DNA of 25,080 nucleotides from Conidiobolus incongruus B7586 (lineage: Eukaryota; Entomophthoromycota; Entomophthoromycetes; Entomophthorales; Conidiobolaceae), in NCBI GenBank assembly GCA_000697335.1, contig JNEM01016992.1, positions 1-25,080 of the forward strand. Direction: 5' to 3'. The position numbers were made by a program, and so were the translations under genes. Positions 10,688 through 19,407 of this stretch are shown here, one piece after another; within the stretch, counting starts at the first letter, position 1; the number at the start of each line of letters is the position of its first letter. Under the pieces are notes generated by a model. It ran no database searches, was not told the DNA's origin, and saw nothing but the letters and a program-made list of their open reading frames with translations.

Positions 10688-12550
10688 ATGAGTTTAGATC
10701 TAATCACTTGTCAAATTCTAAAAAGGATTGAAGAAATAACTCAATTAACAATTTATGACCTCGACAATTTATTAAAAATACAAACTAAATCTATCAAAAG
10801 AGCTACCATTTCATTGAATATTAGATGTCTTAATAAATTGCTAAGTACAAAGGGTTTGAAAAATGTTGAGGTGGATAATTTATCTGTTGAAGTAATTATA
10901 TTTTAATTTTCAATTTGATATTGATTTAATTAATGATTTTAATTTTTTTTATAGTTATCTAAATTAGAATACATTTCCAATCTAGAAGTCAAAGGAGATT
11001 ATCTCAACTTATTTTTAAATGGTACAAAATTAATTCAATTAACATGTTCTAAAGTCCTCAACAAGGAATTTGAATTTAAGTCTGGTGATAAAACCATTTT
11101 GTTTCATCCCATTCAACTAGTTCCTCGCAGGGTTGATTTAAACGATTTGCGAGTTTCGGCGGTAGTTGACGGATTAGAAAAATTATTGCAAAAGTTTGAA
11201 AGTGATGTTATTAGGATTGGAATGGTTGAGTATGGAGATATTGCAGAATGGATAAGATTTTTTAATTATTTTGGAAATTTCATTGATTTGGAGGGTTTGG
11301 AATGGGGTGAAGAGGCAGTAGATCGATTATTAAAATTTATGGATATCAAACTTGAGCCTTTTATGTATCATAATATTATGCGATTTGATCAGTGGGATAA
11401 ATTGAATGAATTAAAACTGTCGTTACTGAATCAATACTTGAAAGAAATGGAATTGGAATCAAGTGATTTTAATGATATTGTATATTCGTCAAAGCCTTAT
11501 AATTGGTCAAAAATAAATGATTTGATCGATTATTTAAGAACTCAATTCCATCTAGAAATCATTGATACCGAGATCAAACCTGAGATTCGCTTAGATTTAA
11601 GAAACCTGAATTATAGCACACCCGTATTAATTCATTACACTGGCGATTATTCCAATTTCTTACACCAGTTTCTCACAGTGGTTCAAATGATCCAAAATTA
11701 TCCCCAGGCAACTCGCATCATTTGGCCCTATTTCGTCAATAAAGAATTGCCCATGAATCAACTCCGATGTCTTTTGAGATTTGCTAGACCAAAATTAATT
11801 GAATTATTGAATTTGGCAGATGATGAAAATTGTATACTCGATAATATTGTGTGGTATCCCATCGGCACTAGTCAACAACCCTCTAAAGATATTTACCACC
11901 TTAAATTCAATCCCACCATCAACCCAATATTCGATTACATCTTAACCACAATGCGACAAATCATCGAAGAAGACACCATCAAACTTCAAGATTTAGAAAT
12001 GCACCAAATTGCCCTTGAAAAGGTATATAATTTAGATAATTTGCAAACTGGTACCAATTCCTCCAACTACATTCACCATACATCTAGCAAATTAGCTAAA
12101 TCTAATTTAATTGTCCAATTGTTGAATTTAAAAGCTTCCAAACCACTTAACCTTGCGTTGGAATCTACTATCACTACGAAAGGGTTGTCAGGGATTTACT
12201 TCCAGTACACATTCGCTAGAATCTGTGGTATTGAACGCAAAACGAGTATTCAATCATCTTCGGAAGCTGACTTCAATTTAATTCGAGAGCCGGAAGCCCA
12301 GCAATTAGCAACGGTATTATCAGAATACTCTCTAATTGTCAAAGAGTGCTATACAAAGTTGGATTTACAACCAATTGTGAATTTTACGTTCAGAATGTGT
12401 AAGGAGTTGAGCAATTGTAATAGATTGTTAAGGGTTAAAGGTATGACTAAAGAACTTGCTACAGCAAGATGGTCTTTGTTGGAATGTGTGAAATTGTGCC
12501 TGTTGGATTGTTTCAAAGTTTTGGGTATTGAAGGAGTTGAAAAAATGTAG
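10688..12550 (+). CDS. DALRD3: DALRD3-like protein: catalytically dead arginyl-tRNA synthetase relative with DALR anticodon-binding domain
   Basis: I read two exons, 10688-10891 and 10955-12550, joined in phase 0 across a 63-base GTAATT...ATAG intron, giving 599 residues. The second exon continues open upstream to the acceptor (LSKLEYISNLEVKG...), so the first in-frame start there is not the real start. The C-terminus (about 480-599) is the DALR anticodon-binding domain of class I ArgRS: GIYFQYTFARICGIERK matches the family's YLQYAHARICSI block, and the end CFKVLGIEGVEKM matches the typical LLGI-ERM ending. Around residues 129-134 the place of the HIGH motif reads DLNDLR, followed by a family-like DGLEKLLQKFESDVIR, so ATP binding should be lost. 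The block ESTITTKGLSGIYF resembles human DALRD3 (SSISTKGTKSGTF). Human DALRD3 binds tRNA-Arg and guides METTL2 to make m3C32. That role here is by homology. An active ArgRS is excluded by the motif loss; another ArgRS-like pseudo-enzyme remains possible. Confidence 0.75.
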
Positions 12551-12898
12551 AAATAAAATAATATTTACCTAGTAATTAATGTTATAATTTAATAGTGATT
12601 GAATATGATGTTTATCAATTATAATAAACTTATTATTTTACCTCATTTGTGCCTTAGTAAAGTTTAAATTTTTAATATATATTTTTTAGTTTAATATCAC
12701 AGTTGCTAATATTCTAAATGATTATTATAAATTCTCAAAATATAAAAAAAATATTGCTTAGTGGTTGAATTTCAAAGAAATTTATTTAAATTATTAAATA
12801 TTGTTATTGAGTTTTGGAAGAATATTCAATTTTAATGATATATTTTTTGAAATTATTTATATGATTTTTATATTGATTAAAACCTATTTGATTCTCCA
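12551..12898. other. convergent intergenic region between the DALRD3-like and OCIA-like genes
   Basis: This 348-base stretch separates two genes that point at each other. An AATAAA at 12552-12557 starts just after the plus-strand stop and another AATAAA-like site lies near 12622. Nothing else is visible. Confidence 0.6.
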
Positions 12899-13921
12899 TT
12901 AATCGATAGGATCCCCATACTGATTAGTTTTTCTAGGCTGTTGAGATCTATGCTGTTGATTTCCAAACGAGTAAAAGTCTATGTCGCTGTTAGACTCTGA
13001 CTGGAATTGAGGTGGATCTCTAGGTCTTTGGGGATGTTGGGATTCTTTGCGTATTCTATCCCAAGTACTCATATTGGAGTTATTTTGCGATCGAATTTGT
13101 TCCCAGCTAGTCTTGATATCAGAGCTCTTATCGTCGATGTCGTCTTGGAAATCGTCAGTTGGGTTGTTGACAGTGTTGGTGGGGGGTTTTATGTCTAGGT
13201 GTTATAAATTTATAAATATTGATATCAAGGATAATCTATGTATGTACCTTTATTGGAGTGAATATCGTTGTCCTGACTGGGAAATTGTCTACCATGAGGA
13301 AAATGTTGAGGAGGTTTCATTACAGGTAAACCTCTAGGATTTTCCATTTTTTCTTTCAGCATTTCATTCCTATTAATTTCACTAATTATACGATATGTTG
13401 AAATTCACCATGTATAATATTACCTAATCTCTAAAAATACTCTCTTAACGTTGTTACCTTCGGGCAAGTTGTTAATAATTTTCATTCCTTGAACACCTCC
13501 GATAATGGCACCAGCACTGAGACCGAAAATGCCTAGAGCTAAATTAAATAATTAAATATGAAAGAATACAAATTTCAAATATACTAAAAGATTACTTGCA
13601 GATAAGAAACCAGCTTGAAGAGGCTGAAATCTTTTACGAAAAGCTAACAAAACAAAATTTTAATAAAAATTGAACTGACTTATTGAATAGACAAATATTT
13701 ACCTATTCCTAACCCCAAAAATGTACCTGACATCATACCCAACCTAGCTAGATCAATTTAATATCAATTCAATATTAATTAAATAATTTAATATTGATTA
13801 TAAAATTACTATAACGTGATACAGTGTTCGAAGACTTCTGTAAAGCTACTTTCTCCTCTTCAGTGAAGTCACCTTCATTAATTCTTGTCTTGAGCTTCTC
13901 TATAATTTGATCTACTGACAT
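12899..13921 (-). CDS. OCIA-domain-like mitochondrial-type membrane protein, six exons
   Basis: Exons (minus strand order): 13810-13921, 13703-13747, 13596-13643, 13424-13538, 13248-13369 and 12899-13194. Introns are 62, 59, 57 or less than 60, 54 and 53 bases with GTAA or GTAC donors; all joins keep frame and give 245 residues. The N-terminus has an acidic helix (EGDFTEEEKVALQ) like the TEEE start of OCIA domains. Two glycine-rich membrane segments follow, about 40-54 (GMMSGTFLGLGIAF) and 63-88 (AGFLSATLGIFGLSAGAIIG). The tail is hydrophilic with two repeats of a W-(E/D)-x-I-R motif (SWEQIR at about 177, TWDRIR at about 190) and ends TNQYGDPID, which resembles the NKYGD ending of OCIAD proteins. 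OCIA proteins sit in mitochondrial and endosomal membranes and affect respiratory complexes; assignment here rests on architecture, not on a strong signature. Intron 4 could use an acceptor 12 bases earlier, adding four residues in frame. Confidence 0.65.
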
Positions 13922-14198
13922 TTTTTTCTTTTGTTAATTGAATCGTTATTAAATTTATTGGATCAAGAAAAATAATTTTGCGTTAATAGAATTGAAGAGT
14001 TTCAAATATTTGATGAATGAGGGATTTGTTATTATGGAATGACATCATTCTTTACCAATTGATTTTAATAATTGGAACTATTTTGATAGTTTTTTATTTT
14101 GGATTGAATATTAAAAATTATTTATTTGTAATAAAATCTAAATAATAATAAATTAACTTTTTTGGATTTATTGTATATAAAACAATTTAGCATTATAT
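13922..14198. other. intergenic region between two tandem minus-strand genes
   Basis: 277 bases holding the leader of the OCIA-like gene and the 3' flank of the MHR gene. A minus-strand AATAAA at 14167-14172 lies about 27 bases after the MHR gene stop and is a good polyadenylation signal. Confidence 0.5.
14167..14172 (-). promoter_or_regulatory. polyadenylation signal AATAAA of the MHR-domain gene
   Basis: Minus-strand AATAAA about 27 bases downstream of the TGA at 14199-14201. Confidence 0.45.
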
Positions 14199-15845
14199 TC
14201 ATTGGTATTGATCAATGCTATGGCCATAGCGTTTTAAGTAATCTTTTAAATCAGAAAATGAATAATTCGTTGCTTGGAAATTAGAATGTTTCCGCAACAT
14301 TGAAATAATGGTTTCAATTAATTGATTAACTCGGTTTGATGGTGTTTGGAGTGAAATGTTCAGACAAGTGAATAGACAGTACCAGAGGCTGTTGAAATTG
14401 TAAGGTTGTTTTTTTGGTGGGTACTTGGCTGAGAGTGTGAAGTAATCCGAATAGATCATGACAAATTGATCCACTGCTTTGAGTACCCTTGGAATGTAGG
14501 ATGGTGGCATGATTGCGGGCTGAGCATAGATATGGACATGAGGATAGTGATATCGGATAATCAGTGACAATGCATGAAAAATCTGTCTAATTAGAGCCAG
14601 TGTGCTTTGATAATTCTCGCTAATTTCAAAGTACTCCTTCATTAAATCTAACGTATAGATGTTGATTAGTTTATATTGTATTTCCTTGGAAAGTTGGGTG
14701 AGTTCCTGGTAATCACTATGACTGAAAAATATCTCTTGGACTGGAATATCCTTCATATTGATAATATGAGAATATTTGTCTTGTACTAACTTTATGTGGT
14801 TAACAATATGGAAGGATAGATTTGTCACCTCATTCAAAGCAGGTGTCATGGTAGCAAATGAGCTAATTAACCTTGGGGGGTTGACCGGAATTTGATAAAA
14901 GGGGGTCATAGTAAGATATTTTAAAACATCATTTGCTTGAACGTGATGCGCCCATTTATATGACTGGCTAAACTGTTGTGGGAGACCATGAATCACTGAT
15001 AAAAAGGAATCTAGATAAAAAATCGCTTGCCAGATATGTGATTCTCTTATATGCTGGGATCGAGAAGGGTGTGTTTCAGGTAAAATACACCATAAATCCT
15101 TAGTGCTTCCTAAATCCAAAATTGTTGCCATTCGCGCAGCAGATGTGAAGTATTTATAAAATTGTATCATATCATGAAATGACATTGAAATCATTCCAAG
15201 GAAGAGCAAGGCTAAAATGTTATCGATTGTGGGATTTGAATAAATATGAGGTAAGTTTGCTTGCGTAATATACATACAATGTTGAAAAAAATGCTTTAAC
15301 TGAAGATTATTATTAATTTCTGTGGTTGAGATGATTCTTAAGACTAGAGCACAGGTTGCTGGACCCAACAAGTTTAGTGGTGTATGTTCTATGACCGATT
15401 CAAAAAAATATTCTGGGGTGAGCCACACATGATAAGGGTCAAATTCGGTGAAATATCCTCGATAAACTCTCTCCATCAGCTTTCCACTTGATGTATTAGT
15501 GTCTAAATGGGGGTAAATTTGATACTGGTTCCTCCAATATTTCATTGCCTCCAATATCGTTAAATGGTGTAGTTTATAGTTGACAGAGCCTTGGTTCTTA
15601 CTCTTCTTACGTTTAATAAATTGAGAATTATATAAATGATGAAAGATTAGTTTAGTTGGTTCGTCTGAGAGATTCCAATTTATTTTCGTCAAGTGATTCC
15701 CCACAATAGTCATTAAGTGTTCTAAACTCTGAAGCCGACTTTCGGTAGTCTTTAAGTTGGGTACAATTTTACCAGAAATAGGAGAATTAGTGCTGGATAA
15801 CTGATTTTGCGAAGATATATTATCATTATTTATTGATCCCAACAT
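14199..15845 (-). CDS. fungal-specific transcription factor domain (MHR) protein without visible Zn2Cys6 cluster
   Basis: The 548-residue frame carries the middle homology region of Zn2Cys6 regulators. Residues 30-52 (TTESRLQSLEHLMTIVGNHL) look like the linker coiled coil that normally follows the zinc cluster. Residues about 205-245 (DNILALLFLGMISMSFHDMI then YFTSAARMATILDLG) and 262-295 (RESHIWQAIFYLDSFLSVIH then GLPQQFS) are the classic MHR core. The usual CxxC zinc cluster is absent before the coiled coil. A TATAG splice-acceptor-like sequence ends at 15847, directly before the ATG, so a 5' exon encoding the cluster may exist or have existed; by eye I found no cysteine cluster within about 1 kb upstream. 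Either the gene is a DNA-binding-domain-less regulator, or the annotated start is an internal methionine. The regulated pathway cannot be told from sequence. No introns are needed in the visible frame. Confidence 0.75.
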   Translation of the reverse strand: MLGSINNDNISSQNQLSSTNSPISGKIVPNLKTTESRLQSLEHLMTIVGNHLTKINWNLSDEPTKLIFHHLYNSQFIKRKKSKNQGSVNYKLHHLTILEAMKYWRNQYQIYPHLDTNTSSGKLMERVYRGYFTEFDPYHVWLTPEYFFESVIEHTPLNLLGPATCALVLRIISTTEINNNLQLKHFFQHCMYITQANLPHIYSNPTIDNILALLFLGMISMSFHDMIQFYKYFTSAARMATILDLGSTKDLWCILPETHPSRSQHIRESHIWQAIFYLDSFLSVIHGLPQQFSQSYKWAHHVQANDVLKYLTMTPFYQIPVNPPRLISSFATMTPALNEVTNLSFHIVNHIKLVQDKYSHIINMKDIPVQEIFFSHSDYQELTQLSKEIQYKLINIYTLDLMKEYFEISENYQSTLALIRQIFHALSLIIRYHYPHVHIYAQPAIMPPSYIPRVLKAVDQFVMIYSDYFTLSAKYPPKKQPYNFNSLWYCLFTCLNISLQTPSNRVNQLIETIISMLRKHSNFQATNYSFSDLKDYLKRYGHSIDQYQ

Positions 15846-17648
15846 TCTATAATTGATAAAACAATATAAAAACTAAAAATAAATCGATTAAATTTAAAAA
15901 ACTACGAAATGCAAGGATTACATTATCATAATAAATATGGGTTTGAGAAGCAGTCAATTTCAGAACAATAAAAATAATATTAATTAGCAAAAGCTTGATT
16001 TAATTTCGATTGATGTGAATTTTTATTGTTAATTACTAATTCATAATTTTTCAATTCAAAATACTCAAGGCAATTTAGATACATTATATAAAGAGCTAAT
16101 ATGGTTTGACAAGTTTTTAATATTGATTTCAACTAACTTATTAGAATAATCTTTTTATACACATCATTAATCCAATTTGAAATTAGATATTTTTATAATT
16201 ACTGTATTAAAACATAAACTCCAAGAAATATAGAAAAAATACAAGTTGAATTTTATGGATTTTAGTTATTATTGTATAATACAATTATGATTATATATTA
16301 TTATGATATTATTTTCTCTTCAAATGATATAAACTGTATTAACTTATGAGGCCTATTTTTATTATATTTTCAAAATAATCAGTATTTATTGTCATTTTTT
16401 AAATTTCAACTATTTAAACCAAGTATTTCATTCTAATAATATAATCAGAATATTCAATTTTGTTTTGGCCCTATAATACATTTTTTGAAATGAAAAAATT
16501 TCCATCTAGCAAATATTTTTAGTATGAAAATACAATCTGATTGAGTCACCAAAGAATTTATATTGATGTTATGTAATGGCTCTCTCTGTTCTCAATGTCT
16601 ATTTTCTGTAAAATTATTATTAAATGAACCACATGTTTAAACCTGGTAAATTTATTGCCAAAATTCAGAAGATTACAATATGATTCGTTTTAATGAAGAA
16701 AATTAAGGTTTTAAAGCTTACATATTTATTATAAAACTATCATCAAGAAAAGTTTTTATTTAATTTATATCAAACCTTGAATGATATATTCTGATCCAAA
16801 AAATATATATTATATTCTATTTTATCATTTGTTTATTTTTGATCGAATCTATTATTTTTTGATAAATTAAATATTCATCCTTTTTGTATTTATAGTAAGC
16901 TTATTTTAATTCAAATTACAGCTCAGTATATTCTGACTTCGAAAAAATATTTAAAATACTGTACTAGTATTGTGAGCTAATTTCAATATTTTGGTATTTA
17001 CCATATACTATTAAATAATTAGAAACAGGGAAAATATCGATCAAACTAAAATATTTGTAAACAAATTGTATTGATATTAAAGGTTTATTTTGATTCAAAG
17101 AAAATCTAGACAACTTGTCATAACTGAATAAAGATTTAATGTTATGCTACTCTCATATTCAGTTACTAATTCTTAGATCAAATACCTTGATTTTTGCACA
17201 ACAGTTATTTGTTTAATTTGTATCAGATTAAATTCAGATCAAAACGAATAATATTCAGAAAATCAAGAATATATATTTATAAAAATTGAATTAAAATTAT
17301 AGTAATTATTATGAATTTAATAAATTCGAAAAAGTATTAATAAATAATATATATATATAGTTATGAAATTTATTGTATTATATATATATCATTATAAATT
17401 TTTTTAAAAAATATTATTCTAATTGATATAAAAATATTTCCTAGTTGATTAAATTTTAAATATATAATCTATATAGATCTATATCAATTTTGATGATTTA
17501 AATGTATTCTGATATTTTTGAGATATTAATATCAAATCGATATAGAGTTCAAAAATATTTTGAATTTATTATTATAAATATAATATATTAATATATACAG
17601 AAAGTATACCTTAAATAAAATAAATTGTTAGTATTATATAATGAAACT
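15846..17648. other. 1.8-kb AT-rich intergenic region
   Basis: No coding exon is supported. The left end is the upstream flank of the MHR gene and may hide a missing 5' exon, but no CxxC cluster was seen. The right end is the 3' flank of the SRA1 gene. Short TA runs occur near 17347-17360 and 17379-17390. Confidence 0.55.
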
Positions 17649-17653
17649 TTATT
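17648..17653 (-). promoter_or_regulatory. AATAAA overlapping the SRA1 stop codon
   Basis: On the minus strand the last codon and stop read CAATAA and extend to CAATAAAG, so a poly(A) hexamer contains the stop codon. Whether it is used is unknown. Confidence 0.3.
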
Positions 17654-18250
17654 GAAAATATTTCTTATATAAATCTATGTATCTCTTTAATCCAACCCAA
17701 GTTTTAGTTAAGTCACCTCCAAGCTGAAGAGTGATTAACTCGGTTTGAATAGCATAACAAGTATCATAGTTTCGGTTAGTAATAGCTAAAATAAAAAAAT
17801 ATATTTAGCTAAAATGATGATAAATTTATAATACAAAATTACCTTGACAAAATTCTTGTAATTTTGTTAAACAAACGACATCAGAAGTCGAAGGAGTTGT
17901 TTCATTGGTATTGAATTGATTTAACCAGCTAAATAAATGATTTAATCTCTGTTGAGTATCTAACAAAATCTTTTTATCCATTGCCTGCAAAATTATTCAG
18001 TATATAAATTAAAATAACGAAAGTAGTATTGAATTACCTGAGAGCAGATTGGTGTTAAAATATTTAGACCTTGTTTAAATTCTCCTTCAATAGTATTAAT
18101 TTGATTTTGGGTGAGTTGAGCATTAACATCTATCGTTGAAGAGCTATTGGAAGGGGTTTTCAAAGCAAAAATAGCTGAAGGGGGGTCATTCCAGTGCCCG
18201 TTCTTAGTGTGGTCATCACCTCTGAAATCAACATAATTTTGAACCGTCAT
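17649..18250 (-). CDS. SRA1: SRA1-domain protein (steroid receptor RNA activator protein family), three exons
   Basis: Exons are 18038-18250, 17843-17984 and 17649-17785, joined across introns of 53 bases (phase 0) and 57 bases (phase 1), both GTAATT...AG, to give 163 residues. The N-terminus contains NGHWNDPPSAIFALKT (residues 17-32), matching the ERGWNDPPQFSYGLQT motif of animal SRA1. The C-terminal helical bundle includes VVCLTKLQEFCQAITNRNYD and ends with IQTELITLQLGG and TWVGLKRYIDLYKK, which match SRA1 (IHRSLMVDH, WMVGVKRLI). The same fold occurs at the C-terminus of Sec31, but the short length and the WNDPP motif favour SRA1. In animals SRA1 protein modulates nuclear-receptor transcription and may bind RNA-associated complexes; its role in fungi is not established. 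The region between the two blocks, rich in Ser and Thr, is shorter than in mammals. Confidence 0.85.
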
Positions 18251-19388
18251 TATGATATGTGTTATTATTCAAATTATTAGATTAAGATTAGATATATTAG
18301 ATATTATACAATGTGAATTCAATTTCAAGCCAGAATTACTGAATTTAAATGATTTTGGTGGTATATTAAATGGCTAAAAATAGCATAAGATCAACACCCA
18401 ATCAACAGCAAGCATGAGAATATTTTATTGAATTTGAACAAAATTGATCAAATTTCAAAATTGACAAAAATTGCTATCCATCACAACTTATTTTATCAAA
18501 TATGTACTTGGTTTATTAAAAAGTATGGTTAGTATATATTATTTTGATGTTTATGAAACCTTGAAATATTTTTTCGAAAGTAATGTAAATGACTTTATAT
18601 AACATCATGATTCATAATGATTTTGTAGATATAAAAACTACATATCAGAATTCAAATACAATCATGCCAGTTCAGATAAAATGTTGATTATAATATTGTG
18701 AAATGTTTTACAATTATATTTCCAGAATTTACTAATAATAATTATTTTAATTAGTCTTTATAGCTCATTTTATGATTATTGCAATTTATAAATTTATGAA
18801 TTTAATCATATCAAATTCTATATATTGGTGATTATGAAAATAATTTACTAAATTTAGAAATTGAGCATGATTCAATATTTATGTTTTTAAATTAGATTCA
18901 AAATGAAGTTGGCTACTTGTGCTATTACTTTGTAATTTAAATAATGGGAATTTTTTGTGATTGAAAAAAATAAAGATTTTAATATATAAAAAGTAAAAAT
19001 AAATATATATTATAAAATTATTAATTTTTTTTATTTCTAATAACTTTTTATTATACTTTTAACAAAGATCTAACACCTAAAAAATAATTCTTTTTATTAA
19101 AGACTAAAATTTGATCTTTCACAAACCAATTGAATTTTCCTGTAGAAATTTTCTTTCTTGTAAGCTAGTTTTTTAATTGCCTAAAACAATTATAATCACA
19201 TAAGTTATAATTTAAAGAATATATTAGATGTAGTAGTTTTTTCTAGTTATTTTTAATTAAAAAGTTTTTTATAACTTTAAATTTATGTATTTTATAATTA
19301 TTATATAAAATAATAGGTTTTTTTAAATTATATTAAGAATACTAATTAGAAATAATTTTATTTAAAAAAAATATAAAGTTTACTATTA

Positions 19389-19407
19389 AGATGTGTATAA
19401 GAGACAG
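19389..19407 (+). other. Tn5 mosaic-end sequence (transposase library adapter), assembly artefact
   Basis: The exact sequence AGATGTGTATAAGAGACAG occurs once. It is the 19-base hyperactive Tn5 mosaic end used in tagmentation libraries. It is GC-balanced and foreign to the flanks. The outer adapter arms are not present to its left, so a trimmed or chimeric read appears to have been built into the contig. It is not a natural mobile element of this organism: no transposase or second end is nearby. Confidence 0.95.

Noticed and set aside
8000-10690. LTRs or pol genes around the Gag-like frame
   Set aside because: No direct terminal repeats and no protease, reverse transcriptase or integrase motifs were seen in either flank.
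13007-13337. Two plus-strand frames of 63 and 96 codons
   Set aside because: They lie antisense to exons 5 and 6 of the OCIA-like gene, whose minus-strand splicing and protein are far better supported.
16542-16548. TGAGTCA, the AP-1/Gcn4 site
   Set aside because: A single 7-base match in a long A/T-rich stretch, not at promoter distance from any gene.
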